A DNA stretch of 64,000 bases from the NCBI GenBank assembly GCA_934233745.1, contig CAKQGN010000006.1, forward strand, positions 1-64,000, written 5' to 3'. The stretch comes from an uncultured Clostridia bacterium (lineage in GTDB: Bacteria; Bacillota; Clostridia; Christensenellales; CAG-917). This document shows positions 14,887 to 24,011 of this stretch, in pieces (position 1 is the stretch's first letter; each line of letters starts with the position of its first letter). The notes beneath the pieces are model-generated. The model saw only the letters and a list, made by a program, of their open reading frames with translations, did no database searches and had not been told where the DNA came from. The position numbers were made by a program, and so were the translations under genes.

Positions 14887-15133
14887 AAGAAAAAAATGTG
14901 ATTTTTTCATCAACTCATGTACGCTTTGTACATTAGGGTTGCTGTTTGAGGGGCTTTTTCTCGCTCTTTATCTCAATATCGCCGTTTGAGTGAATGATTG
15001 ACAATTTATCAGTGTTTCTGAGTATGCCCTGAATAAGTGTTCGTTTATCCGCTTGGATGTGCATATCATTCCACCAAAAAGGTAACAAAAAAGACGCAGG
15101 ATGCGTCTTTTTTGATGTTGGTTGATTTGTACC
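14887..15133. repeat. AT-rich spacer with a degenerate copy of the intergenic repeat
   Basis: A 17-base stretch, CTGAATAAGTGTTCGTT (15029-15045), is identical to 28385-28401. It is followed by an ATCC-GCTT-GGAT hairpin and GTGCATATCATT, echoing the ATATCAC linkers of the 28.4-kb array. A short hairpin with AAAAAAGACGCA and TGCGTCTTTTTT (about 15087-15112) is a likely terminator, T-rich in both directions. Confidence 0.55.
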
Positions 15134-16138
15134 TTATTTTGCGGGGACAAAACCTGCAACGACTGCGAAAGTCATCAACGAGCAGCAAATAACCATGCAT
15201 GCGATTTGGATGGGTTTGCTGTTTTTGATGTGGTTGACTGCTTTGTCAAACTTCTCGAAGTAGAAGTTTTGCTCAAACCAGTTTTTGCCGCCTATTTGCA
15301 AAATACCGCCGAATGTAAGCGTGCTTGCTCTGAACAAGAGCCACAGACCGGGGTCGGGAAGCATTCCGAATCTGCCCATACCGACGAGAGGTCCGACAAA
15401 GACGCCCAAAATCGGGGCAAGCAGGAAACCTATGTGCATAAGCGCAACAGAGGAGGAGAATTCGCCGGTGACGAAGAGCCAGTTCCAAATGGTGTATGCA
15501 ATCATCATTGCAACTGTGATTGCGATACCGACTGTGGTTGTACCTGTGACTGCGCTATTGAATATGGTTGCTTGATTTGTGAAATATTCGGATGTGAACG
15601 CGACCTCGGAGCCGAGCTTTGAAAAACCGTCGATGAAGTAAATTGGAGAATATGCGGTGGTTGTTGTGCCCCAGGTTGAGCCGAGGAAGAATGCAGATGC
15701 TCCGATTGCGACAAACAAACCGGAAACGCCGTTAAAATATTGTTTGTTCTTAAAGAAGTCCGTCATTGTTGCTTCCAAAATATTGATGATGTAAAGCCCC
15801 AAGACAATGATTACGAAAATCGGACCCGGGAGAAGACCGAAACATGCAAACAAAACGATAAATCTTCCCACAAGCAACGTTGAAAGTTTCAACGTTTCGA
15901 AGAAGACCGGTTTCATTGCAATCAAAACGATTATGCCGAGTACGATGTTGAAAAAGATGTTTCCGTAAGCCTGGAATTTCGATGTCAATACCGATACGCC
16001 GAGAATCGTCACCGTAAACATAAACCATTTGAGAACGGTGTCTAAACCCGGTGTGACCTTGTATTCCATGGCTTCCGGGCCTGGTGCGAACATTTTTTTG
16101 AGTCTTTCGGCTCTTGTTGCTTTCTTTTCGCTGTCCAT
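15134..16138 (-). CDS. Polytopic membrane protein of unknown function
   Basis: A 334-residue protein. ATG 16138 is chosen for its AGGAG SD; an upstream frame to 16231 lacks one. Seen: a charged cytoplasmic N-terminus (MDSEKKATRAERLKKMF), then about eight hydrophobic segments, with a Gly/Thr-rich loop FFLGSTWGTTTTAYSPIYF near the middle. I do not recognise a family. It is divergent from a TetR regulator, 226 bases away, and next to an Fe-S/FAD oxidoreductase and HypA, so a role in the same redox or metal process is an inference from position only. Confidence 0.8.
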   Translation of the reverse strand: MDSEKKATRAERLKKMFAPGPEAMEYKVTPGLDTVLKWFMFTVTILGVSVLTSKFQAYGNIFFNIVLGIIVLIAMKPVFFETLKLSTLLVGRFIVLFACFGLLPGPIFVIIVLGLYIINILEATMTDFFKNKQYFNGVSGLFVAIGASAFFLGSTWGTTTTAYSPIYFIDGFSKLGSEVAFTSEYFTNQATIFNSAVTGTTTVGIAITVAMMIAYTIWNWLFVTGEFSSSVALMHIGFLLAPILGVFVGPLVGMGRFGMLPDPGLWLLFRASTLTFGGILQIGGKNWFEQNFYFEKFDKAVNHIKNSKPIQIACMVICCSLMTFAVVAGFVPAK

Positions 16139-16260
16139 AATGTTACTCCTGTGTTTCTTTCGATTTTTCAATCGATATATTATTATAATTAAACTATACC
16201 CATGATACCGATATTTGTAAATAACAGCCACAAAACGAATGATTAAAATAGTATTAAAAC

Positions 16261-16311
16261 GGGACTAAATCGCAAAAAAGTCCCATATATATTGATTTAT
16301 TAAACTTTAAT
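16261..16311. promoter_or_regulatory. Dyad symmetries in the divergent TetR control region
   Basis: GGGACT (16261-16266) and AGTCCC (16279-16284) form an inverted repeat. ATTAAA-C-TTTAAT (16299-16311) is a perfect palindrome with one central base. Both lie between the divergent starts and are candidate operators for the TetR protein. Confidence 0.45.
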
Positions 16312-16364
16312 ATGATAGTATGATAATAATTGAATGAAACACAATGTACGGATAAGGGAAAGTC

Positions 16365-16898
16365 ATGTCAAACGATATCACCAAAAATCATATCACGGAT
16401 TGTTTCAACGTTCTGAGCAGAAAATATAGTTTGAACAAAATCACCGTCAACATGATCATCGAGGCGGCAGGGGTGTCGAAATCCACATTCTATCGCCATT
16501 TCTTGGATAAATACGACGTTATGAACTACAACTATAAGCGTGCTTTGGACGAGATATTCAGAAACAATGACTGCAAGAGTTGGAACGAGCTTTTTTTGAG
16601 CATACTGTCTTTTATCGAAATAGATCCCGAGCGCATCAAAAACGCATTTTGTTATCTCGGTGACAATTCATACGACCAATACGTGTTCGAGTACTCCTTC
16701 AACAGAATGAACCAGACGTGTATTGAAAAACTCGGACATCCGCTTTTCGAGAGCGAGATTTACACGGCAAAGCTCATTATTTACGGCTGTGTATATGCGG
16801 TGAAAGATTGGATTTTCGCAAACAAACGCATATCCAAAGAGGAGCTTGCTTTGCAAATCGACAACGCTATCCCCGAAAAGTACAAAATGCTGTTGTGA
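16365..16898 (+). CDS. TetR-family regulator (DhaS-like C-terminus)
   Basis: A 177-residue regulator. Seen: helix-turn-helix ITVNMIIEAAGVSKSTFYRHF (residues about 25-45) with the TetR-typical TFYRHF, followed by DKYDVMNYNYK. The C-terminal half, short and with aromatic residues, resembles the TetR_C_8 group found in DhaS. It is divergent from the membrane protein and 104 bases ahead of the oxidoreductase gene, so it may control both. Ligand unknown. Confidence 0.86.
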   Translation: MSNDITKNHITDCFNVLSRKYSLNKITVNMIIEAAGVSKSTFYRHFLDKYDVMNYNYKRALDEIFRNNDCKSWNELFLSILSFIEIDPERIKNAFCYLGDNSYDQYVFEYSFNRMNQTCIEKLGHPLFESEIYTAKLIIYGCVYAVKDWIFANKRISKEELALQIDNAIPEKYKMLL

Positions 16899-17002
16899 AA
16901 AGGCGTCGATAAGGCTATATTTCATAAGAATCGTTATTCTCGGAATAACAAACAAAATCGTAACAACAAAAAAAATAAATAACAAAAACGAGGTATTACG
17001 TT

Positions 17003-19666
17003 ATGGCAATGAGAAAAAGCATCCTCCATCTTGTAAAAGTAATGGGCGGTATTGCCGGCATGATGACCAAAATCACCGAAGACTCCCCGGAGTATTACGC
17101 ATTGAATTGCTTGACCGACGAAGAAGCGGACGTTGCTGCAAGCCTTGGCTTGAGAAAGCCCAGAACGCTTGAGTATGTGGCAAATAAGTGCGGGAAAACG
17201 GTTGAGGACACCAAAACCATCCTTGACAGACTCGGAGATTTGGGCGTCATCAAGATTTACACCGAAAACGGTCAAACCCTGTATTTTATGCAGATTTTTG
17301 CGCCCGGTACGCTTGAAATGATGGTCGGTTGCACCGAAAACGTCAACAAACATCCCGAAATCGCAAAAGCGTTCGAGGCGTACACACGCGGACTTATGGA
17401 GTCTATGGGCACGATGTTGCCTTACGGCGCAAGTATGATGAGGGTTGTCCCCATCGAATCCGCTATTGCCGGCGACTCCCAAGCCGTTCCTTACGAAAAG
17501 ATTTCGTATTACCTTGATAAATACGATACGTTTTCCGTTTCTCCGTGTTCCTGTCGTCGTTCAAGAAGAATGATTGGCGAAGGTTGCGGACACCTTGAAG
17601 ACGAAATGTGCGTCCAGATGGGTTCGGGTGCGGAATACTTCATCAAGACGGGCAAGGCAAGACAAATCACAAGGGAAGAGGCAAGAGAAATCTTCAGAAA
17701 GGCGGAAGAGAACGGTCTTATGCACCAAATGCCAAACCTCGAAGGGCCGGGCGAATCGGCGGCTATATGCAACTGCTGCGCTTGCTCCTGCTTTGCTATC
17801 CGTATCTCCACAATGTTCAGATGCCCCGACGCAGAGAGAAGCAACTATCACGCCGAAATCAACCAAGAAAACTGCGTCGCTTGCGGTCAATGTGTTGAAA
17901 ACTGCCCGACAAACGCTGTTAAACTCGGTCAAAAACTCTGCACCAAAACGCCTATCGAACAAGAGAAGTACGACACCGTTCGCAACACCGTTTGGGGCAA
18001 AGATAAATGGAACGTTAACTATCGTGAAAACAGACAGGATACTCTCGAAACGGGTACTGCGCCGTGCAAGACCGCTTGCCCCGCTCACATCGCCGTTCAG
18101 GGTTATATCCGTCTTGCGTCCTTGGGCAAATACAGAGACGCTCTCGAATTGATTAAGAAAGAAAATCCGTTCCCGGCAATCTGCGGAAGAATTTGTCCGC
18201 ATAAGTGCGAGGACGCCTGCACCCGCGGTCAAATCGACAAGGGCGTCGCTATCGACGAAATCAAGAAGTTTATCGCCGACAAGGACAAGAACAGCAGCGA
18301 TAGATTTATCCCCGCCAAGAAACACGATTATTCGATGAAGAATATCGCAGTCATCGGTTCCGGCCCTGCAGGTCTTTCTTGCGCATACTATCTTGCAGTT
18401 GACGGATACAGCGTCACCGTCTTTGAAAAAGAGGACAAACTCGGCGGTATGATGACGCTCGGTATCCCTGCGTTCAGACTTGAAAAAGACGTTGTCGAGG
18501 CAGAAATCGACATCTTGCGCGAGCTTGGAGTCAAGTTTGTGACCGGCGTTGAGGTCGGCAAAGACAAGACTATCGACGATTTGAAGAAGGAAGGTTTTGA
18601 CGGATTCTACCTTGCAATCGGCGCAAGCGCGGGCAGAAAGCTCGGCGTTGAGGGCGATGACGCAAAGGGCGTTATCCTCGGCGTTGACTTCCTCAAAGGC
18701 GTTGCCCTCGACAAAGAGGATAAACTTCACGGAAACGTCGTCGTCATCGGTGGCGGAAACGTTGCAATCGACGTTGCAAGAACCGCCACAAGATGGGGCG
18801 CGGCAACCGTCAATATGTATTCGTTGGAATCCAGAGAGAATATGCCTGCTTTGGAAGAGGAAATCGAAGAAGCAGAGAGCGAAAACGTCGTCATCAACAA
18901 CGGATACGGTCCGAAACGTATCGTTGTGGAAAACGGCAAGGTTGTCGGAGTCGAATTCAAAAAATGCCTCTCCGTGCTTGACGAAAACGGCAGATTCGCA
19001 CCAAAATACGATGAAAACGACACGATTGTGGTTGATGCGGATTACGTACTTGTTTCAATCGGACAAAAAATCGAGTGGGGACACTTGCTTGACGGCACAA
19101 ACGTCAAACTCAACAAGAATAACACCGTTTCCGTTGACGAGTTCTTTGTCACAGGAGACAAGAACATCGTTGCGGGCGGCGACTGCGTGACAGGTCCTAA
19201 ATTTGCTATCGACGCAATCGCAGGCGGCAAAGAGGGTGCAATCTCCTTGCATAGAGCAGTGTGGCCGGGACAAACTCAAAAGTACGGCAGAGACAGAAGA
19301 TTCTTTGTCGAACTCGACAAGAACAACCTCGACCTCGGCGGTTACGACAATGTAAAACGTCAACGTCCGCTCCACCTCAAAGAGAACGACGGCACGTTCA
19401 AGGATACCAGAGCAACGTTCACCGAGGAGCAAATGAAAGCAGAAACCGCTCGTTGCCTCGGTTGCGGCGCGGCAAAGGTCGACACCTATATGTGCGTCGG
19501 TTGCGGTCAATGCACGACAAAATGTAAGTTTGACGCAATCAAACTTGTCAGAAACGATAAGACGGTTGTTGCAAAAGTGTACGAGAAATTGCCTCTCGAA
19601 ATGGCAAAACATGCCATCAAGCGCGTTGGCAGAATCATCACAAAGCCGTTGAGTTCGAAGGAGTGA
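17003..19666 (+). CDS. Multidomain Fe-S / FAD-dependent NAD(P) oxidoreductase
   Basis: An 887-residue soluble flavoprotein. Domain order seen: N-terminal 1-280 with a winged-helix-like part (residues 35-95) and Cys clusters CSCRR (about 182-185), GEGCGHLEDEMC and ICNCCACSC (256-263); a 4Fe-4S ferredoxin motif CVACGQCVENCP (291-302); a GltD-like helical domain with CKTACP (355-360) and CGRICPHKCEDAC (394-406); two nucleotide-binding folds with GSGPAG (452-457) and GGGNVA (583-588); and a C-terminal ferredoxin with CVGCGQCTTKC. This is the architecture of glutamate synthase small subunit/NfnB-like enzymes with added Fe-S modules. Electron partners are unknown. hypA starts 3 bases later. Confidence 0.88.
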   Translation: MAMRKSILHLVKVMGGIAGMMTKITEDSPEYYALNCLTDEEADVAASLGLRKPRTLEYVANKCGKTVEDTKTILDRLGDLGVIKIYTENGQTLYFMQIFAPGTLEMMVGCTENVNKHPEIAKAFEAYTRGLMESMGTMLPYGASMMRVVPIESAIAGDSQAVPYEKISYYLDKYDTFSVSPCSCRRSRRMIGEGCGHLEDEMCVQMGSGAEYFIKTGKARQITREEAREIFRKAEENGLMHQMPNLEGPGESAAICNCCACSCFAIRISTMFRCPDAERSNYHAEINQENCVACGQCVENCPTNAVKLGQKLCTKTPIEQEKYDTVRNTVWGKDKWNVNYRENRQDTLETGTAPCKTACPAHIAVQGYIRLASLGKYRDALELIKKENPFPAICGRICPHKCEDACTRGQIDKGVAIDEIKKFIADKDKNSSDRFIPAKKHDYSMKNIAVIGSGPAGLSCAYYLAVDGYSVTVFEKEDKLGGMMTLGIPAFRLEKDVVEAEIDILRELGVKFVTGVEVGKDKTIDDLKKEGFDGFYLAIGASAGRKLGVEGDDAKGVILGVDFLKGVALDKEDKLHGNVVVIGGGNVAIDVARTATRWGAATVNMYSLESRENMPALEEEIEEAESENVVINNGYGPKRIVVENGKVVGVEFKKCLSVLDENGRFAPKYDENDTIVVDADYVLVSIGQKIEWGHLLDGTNVKLNKNNTVSVDEFFVTGDKNIVAGGDCVTGPKFAIDAIAGGKEGAISLHRAVWPGQTQKYGRDRRFFVELDKNNLDLGGYDNVKRQRPLHLKENDGTFKDTRATFTEEQMKAETARCLGCGAAKVDTYMCVGCGQCTTKCKFDAIKLVRNDKTVVAKVYEKLPLEMAKHAIKRVGRIITKPLSSKE

Positions 19667-19669
19667 TAG

Positions 19670-20077
19670 ATGCACGAGTTAGGAATCGTTTTTGAAGTTG
19701 TAAAAGTGGTGGAACAAGTGGCGGTGGAGCAACATCTTCCCGCCGTTGACACCATAGTTTTGCAAGTCGGCGAACTGTGCGGCGTTATCCCTGCCTACCT
19801 TGACGAGTGTTGGCCTGCCGCTATCGACAAAAAGCCGTTTTTTAAAAACACCAAGTTGGAGCTTGACGTCGTGCGCGGTATGGCAAAATGTCAAAAGTGC
19901 GGTGAGGTGTTCAACGTCATCGCAAACGAGGGCTATTGCCCCAAATGCAACTCGTTCGACAAAGATTTGTTGTCGGGCAGAGAGTTTATGATAAAAGAAA
20001 TTCTCGTCCCGGAGGACGAAATCGTCACCGAGGAAACCGATAGCGGTGCGGATGAAAACGAGAAGAAAAATTCATAA
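19670..20077 (+). CDS. hypA: HypA-like nickel metallochaperone
   Basis: A 135-residue protein. Seen: the N-terminal Met-His-Glu nickel site (starts MHELGIVFEVV) and the zinc site C74QKC77 and C90PKC93. Family role: delivery of nickel to [NiFe]-hydrogenase or urease. It has an acidic tail of about 25 residues beyond the usual end. No hypB-F, hydrogenase or urease genes are in the window. Its SD lies in the last codons of the oxidoreductase gene, so the two are translationally linked. Confidence 0.92.
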   Translation: MHELGIVFEVVKVVEQVAVEQHLPAVDTIVLQVGELCGVIPAYLDECWPAAIDKKPFFKNTKLELDVVRGMAKCQKCGEVFNVIANEGYCPKCNSFDKDLLSGREFMIKEILVPEDEIVTEETDSGADENEKKNS

Positions 20078-20106
20078 ATTCAGCAAACCGATTTTGTAAA
20101 ATTGCA

Positions 20107-20136
20107 AACAGCCCGTTGAATATGACGGGCTGTTTT
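20107..20136 (+). terminator. hypA terminator
   Basis: AACAGCCCGT and ACGGGCTGTT arms around an eight-base loop, then TTC. Confidence 0.85.
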
Positions 20137-20417
20137 CTACGTTCAGAACCGATTGCTATATGAGATTCTTATAAAAATTTTGAGTCGTTTTCCTTTTTTT
20201 AGGCTCGTATATCGATTCCGATTTCGGTTATTTGCATTTGAGCGTCAAAAAAGCGAAAAACTCGAAAAACCCTTTTGTTTTGTCGAATTTTTTAGTTGTT
20301 TTTGATAATATATCACATGATATGTTATTTCTTGACCATTATTTAATTATTGTCTATTGCGTTATACTCAATCTTTTGATATAATATTTACAATATTCAT
20401 TATATGGAGGACACAAT
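20137..20417 (+). other. AT-rich spacer upstream of frr
   Basis: No gene seen. A near-palindrome ATATCA-CA-TGATAT lies near 20310-20323. TTGACC (20332-20337) is the best -35, with TATTGC 17 bases on, and TATACT lies at 20363-20368; the frr promoter is probably here but I cannot fix it. GGAGG (20405-20409) is the frr SD. Confidence 0.5.
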
Positions 20418-20993
20418 ATGTCTTACGGTATTTACGAAGTCGATATTATCTTCGACGAAATGAATGAGAAAATCGACAAAACAATGCAAAACTATATCGC
20501 CGAATTGCGCTCCATTCGCGCAGGCAGAGCAAATCCGCACATTCTCGACAAAGTGGTTGTGGATTATTACGGCACGCCTACGCCCATAAATAATATGGCA
20601 AACGTATCCGTTCCCGAAGCGCGCCTTTTGGTGATTTCGCCTTGGGACAAATCTCAACTCAAAGCGATTGAAAGAGCGATTTTGGCAGCAAATATCGGCA
20701 TAAATCCAAACAACGACGGTCATGTGATTCGTCTTGTTTTCCCCGAACTTACCGAAGAGCGCAGACGTTCGACGGTCAAAGAAGCGAAAACTCTTGTCGA
20801 AGAATCGAAAATCGTTATGAGAAACGCTCGCCGTGACGCTATCGATGACCTCAAAAAGATTCAAAAAGCGTCCACTATTACCGAGGACGATTTGAAAAAC
20901 TATACCGAAGACGTCGATAAAACTCTTTCCAAGAACACCGACGAGGTGGACAGACTTTTCAAAGAGAAGGAACAGGAGATACTTTCCATCTAA
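20418..20993 (+). CDS. frr: Ribosome recycling factor
   Basis: A 191-residue RRF, which with EF-G splits post-termination ribosomes. Seen: LRSIRAGRANPHILDKVVVDYYG near the start and VRLVFPELTEERRR-like sequence at residues about 105-118 (here VIRLVFPELTEERRR). About five residues longer than usual at the N-terminus. Overlaps uppS by one base (TAATG). Confidence 0.97.
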   Translation: MSYGIYEVDIIFDEMNEKIDKTMQNYIAELRSIRAGRANPHILDKVVVDYYGTPTPINNMANVSVPEARLLVISPWDKSQLKAIERAILAANIGINPNNDGHVIRLVFPELTEERRRSTVKEAKTLVEESKIVMRNARRDAIDDLKKIQKASTITEDDLKNYTEDVDKTLSKNTDEVDRLFKEKEQEILSI

Positions 20994-21646
20994 TGGGAGC
21001 AAAACATATAGGTTTTATCATGGACGGAAACGGCAGGTGGGCGGTGGCTCACGGAATGTCGCGCTCAGAGGGCTATGCTCACGGGCTTATGGCTCTTTAT
21101 AAGGTTGCAAAAAGGTGCAGCGAGCGCGGTGTAGACGCCATTTCCGTCTATGCTTTGTCAACGGAAAATCTTTTGCGTCCGCAAGAGGAACTCGAAGCGA
21201 TATTCAAGGTTGTAGAAAAGTTCAACTATACTTATGAGGGTGATTACAAAATCTCTTATATGGGCGATTTCAATTCGCTTGACGACAAACTTGCCTTGTC
21301 TATCGAACATGTTGAAGAAAAGACGCGCGACAACAAGGGTATGTGGCTGAACATTGCGTTTAACTATGGCGCAAGACGGGATATTCTGCATGCCGCAAAG
21401 GTTTGTTACGACCACGGCGAGTTTTTGGAAGATACTTTTGAAAAGCATCTTTCTTCTTCGCATCTTCCGCCTCTCGACCTGATTGTGAGAAGCGGCGGTG
21501 AAATGCGCCTTTCAAACTTTATGCTTTATGAGGCGGCGTATTCCGAGCTTATGTTTTTTGACAAACTCTGGCCGAATATGGACGAGAGCGACGTTGACAA
21601 AATTCTCGACGATTTTGAAAAAAGAGTCAGGAAATTCGGGAAATAA
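20993..21646 (+). CDS. uppS: Undecaprenyl diphosphate synthase
   Basis: A 217-residue cis-prenyltransferase making the C55 lipid carrier for cell-wall synthesis. Seen: IGFIMDGNGRWA with the catalytic Asp, YALSTENLLRP, and RSGGEMRLSNFMLYEAAYSEL. It is somewhat shorter than the Bacillus enzyme (260), mostly in the middle. Two changes are notable: the usual RTSGE reads RSGGE, and the helix after GMSRSEGYAHG is shortened. These are minor; the enzyme should be active. Translationally coupled to frr. Confidence 0.95.
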   Translation: MGAKHIGFIMDGNGRWAVAHGMSRSEGYAHGLMALYKVAKRCSERGVDAISVYALSTENLLRPQEELEAIFKVVEKFNYTYEGDYKISYMGDFNSLDDKLALSIEHVEEKTRDNKGMWLNIAFNYGARRDILHAAKVCYDHGEFLEDTFEKHLSSSHLPPLDLIVRSGGEMRLSNFMLYEAAYSELMFFDKLWPNMDESDVDKILDDFEKRVRKFGK

Positions 21647-21761
21647 ATCGAGGATTTTTCGAAAGTTATAGTTGCGATATGAGTTTCGATTTTGCAATAT
21701 CGACATTCGCAAAAACATTTTTTCTGACTTAAAAACGCACATTCGGGCGTTTGAGGTGATT

Positions 21762-22754
21762 ATGCTCAAAAGAACTTTGACGGCGATAGTGCTTCTGGCA
21801 CTTGTTGCAGGCTTTATGGTTTGCGGATATTTTGTAAGCCCTATTTTTGTGGATATGCTTATCCTCGTTTTCCTTGCCGGCTCTGTGTATGAAATGTTCA
21901 AGTGCTTCAAAGACGCAGGTTATAAGATGTTTGCCGCTCCTTTGGTTGTGATGCTTGTTGCGGCATATCCCGTGTTTTATACGATGCAACACTTTGTCGG
22001 TCACGGCGCACCAAACACAAGCGCAGGCATACAAGGGCTTTTGATAGTTCTGCTTTTTTGCGCAATGCTTGCTCTTACGATTTTTACGTTCAAACCCGCA
22101 AAGCACACTCAAAAAGAGGTAGACGCGGCAAAAGAGCAAGGAATCGAGCTTGAACTCGACTCGCCAAAGGCGTGCGAACTTAAAGATTTGCTTGCAAATA
22201 TGTTCATTCTTGTATATCCGACGCTTTTCCTTATGAGCGCGTGGATTGTGAGTTACAAATACAGTGCTTTGTTTGCCGTATTGTTTGCAATACTGGTGCC
22301 GATTTTGGGCAGCGATGCTTTTGCATACTGGTTCGGTTCGATGATTGGCGGCAAGAAACTTTGCCCCAAAGTAAGCCCAAAAAAGACGGTTGCAGGCGGT
22401 ATCGGCGGACTTGTGGGCGGTATGGTGATTTCCATGCTGTTCTGGCTTGTGTTCGAGATGTTTGCAGACAAATATCCGACGTTTATTCAAGGTTGCGGAT
22501 ATTCGTCATTCTTTGCACACAGCGTAAGCGGTTGGGAGTGGAAGAGCGCGCTCGTCTACCTCGCAATCGGTCTTGTTTGCGGCGTTATAAGCGAGCTTGG
22601 CGATCTTGCCGCATCTCGCATAAAGCGTGCAATCGGCATAAAAGACTACGGCAAGATTTTCCCCGGTCACGGCGGATTTATGGACAGAATCGACAGCGTT
22701 ATGTACTGCCTCGTCGTGTTGCTTGTGGCATTTTCTTGCATATACGGTTATTGA
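21762..22754 (+). CDS. cdsA: Phosphatidate cytidylyltransferase
   Basis: A 330-residue membrane enzyme making CDP-diacylglycerol from phosphatidate and CTP. The ATG at 21762 has GAGGTG upstream; the frame to 21672 does not. Seen: about eight hydrophobic segments, GSDAFAYWFG, and the CdsA signature near the C-terminus with RIKRAIGIKDYGKIFPGHGG followed by DRIDS. A hydrophilic loop of about 45 residues near residue 110-150 is longer than in the Bacillus protein (269). Confidence 0.95.
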   Translation: MLKRTLTAIVLLALVAGFMVCGYFVSPIFVDMLILVFLAGSVYEMFKCFKDAGYKMFAAPLVVMLVAAYPVFYTMQHFVGHGAPNTSAGIQGLLIVLLFCAMLALTIFTFKPAKHTQKEVDAAKEQGIELELDSPKACELKDLLANMFILVYPTLFLMSAWIVSYKYSALFAVLFAILVPILGSDAFAYWFGSMIGGKKLCPKVSPKKTVAGGIGGLVGGMVISMLFWLVFEMFADKYPTFIQGCGYSSFFAHSVSGWEWKSALVYLAIGLVCGVISELGDLAASRIKRAIGIKDYGKIFPGHGGFMDRIDSVMYCLVVLLVAFSCIYGY

Positions 22755-22859
22755 TGTGCTTTCATGCACATTTAATAATCGACAGATATACTGACAATAA
22801 AGAACCTGCAAAAGACTTCAAATCTCTGCCTTGGCGGCACGCAGGTTTCTGAGGATAAA

Positions 22860-24011
22860 ATGAAAACAATTACGATACTCGGAAGCACCGGCTCGGTCGG
22901 AAGACAGGTGCTTGACTCGGTTTGCGCACATCCCGAAGCCTTCAAGGTTGTCGGACTTTCCGCTTATACAAACGAATCGCTTTTGCGTGAGCAAATCGAA
23001 AGATTCAACCCGACGCACTATTATTTCCCGGGCGGAGCGGTTGAAGTTCAAAGCTCGCTTTTCGATTTTCTCGAAGACGACAAGACATCGAAGTGTCTTT
23101 CTTCGCTTGAAGAGCTTGCAAGTATTCCGGCAGACATCGTCGTGTCGGCGGTTTCGGGTATAGCGGGACTTTGGGCGGCTGTCGCTACGCTAAAAAGAGG
23201 CGGAACTCTTGCGATTGCAAACAAAGAAACCATTGTGTGCGCAGGCAGACACTTAAAAGCACTCGAAAAAAAGTACGGCGGAAAGATTTTGCCTCTCGAC
23301 ACCGAACACTCGGCTATTTTTTCATGTCTGAGAGGAGAGGATAAAAAGTGCGTCAGAAGCCTTGTCCTGACTGCAAGCGGCGGCGCGCTCAGAGATGTGC
23401 CGACAAGTCAACTTGCAAAAGTAAAAGCCGACGACGCTCTGAAACACCCCGTATGGAATATGGGCAAAAAGGTCACAATCGACTCGGCAACGCTGTTCAA
23501 CAAAGGACTTGAAGTCATCGAAGCGATGCGGCTGTTCGAAGTCGAGGCAAAGGACGTAAAAGTGGTTATGCACAGAGAGAGCATAGTCCATTCTCTTGTC
23601 GAATTTGTCGACGGCGGAATGAAAGGCTTGTTTTCCGTGCCCGACATGCGCCTTTCCATAGAAACCGCGCTTTATTATCCCGAACACGGCAATAACAGCG
23701 TTTGCGCGCTTGACCTTGCAAAACTCGGCACGCTTTCTTTTTCCGAGCCCGATTTCGACAGATTTCCGTGTCTTAAAATCGCAATCGACGCGGCAAATGC
23801 GGGCGAGGGTGCCTGTATCGCCGTTTCGGCTGCCGATGAAGTGCTTGTAGAGGAATTTTTGAAAGGCAAAATCAAATATCCCGAAATTGCCAATGCGCTT
23901 CAGAAGGTCTTAACAAAGTTCAAAAAGGTAGGAAACGTCGAACTTGAGGATATTCTCGGCATAGACGAGCAAGCAAGAAAATACACTTATTCTGTAATAG
24001 GAGTGAAGTAG
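22860..24011 (+). CDS. dxr: 1-deoxy-D-xylulose 5-phosphate reductoisomerase
   Basis: A 383-residue NADPH-dependent enzyme, second step of the MEP isoprenoid pathway. Seen: GSTGSVGRQVLDSV at the NADPH site, NKETIVCAG, LDTEHSAIFSCL, LTASGGALRD and MHRESIVHSLVEF. SD TGAGGA. Upstream AACCTGC (22803-22809) and GCAGGTT (22842-22848) can pair just before the SD. rseP starts within its stop codon. Confidence 0.97.
   Translation: MKTITILGSTGSVGRQVLDSVCAHPEAFKVVGLSAYTNESLLREQIERFNPTHYYFPGGAVEVQSSLFDFLEDDKTSKCLSSLEELASIPADIVVSAVSGIAGLWAAVATLKRGGTLAIANKETIVCAGRHLKALEKKYGGKILPLDTEHSAIFSCLRGEDKKCVRSLVLTASGGALRDVPTSQLAKVKADDALKHPVWNMGKKVTIDSATLFNKGLEVIEAMRLFEVEAKDVKVVMHRESIVHSLVEFVDGGMKGLFSVPDMRLSIETALYYPEHGNNSVCALDLAKLGTLSFSEPDFDRFPCLKIAIDAANAGEGACIAVSAADEVLVEEFLKGKIKYPEIANALQKVLTKFKKVGNVELEDILGIDEQARKYTYSVIGVK

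Noticed and set aside
17561..18730. 389-residue antisense frame within the Fe-S flavoprotein gene
   Set aside because: It is a shadow of a codon-biased gene: low-complexity Val/Phe/Asp/Ala-rich product, no SD, no recognisable domain.
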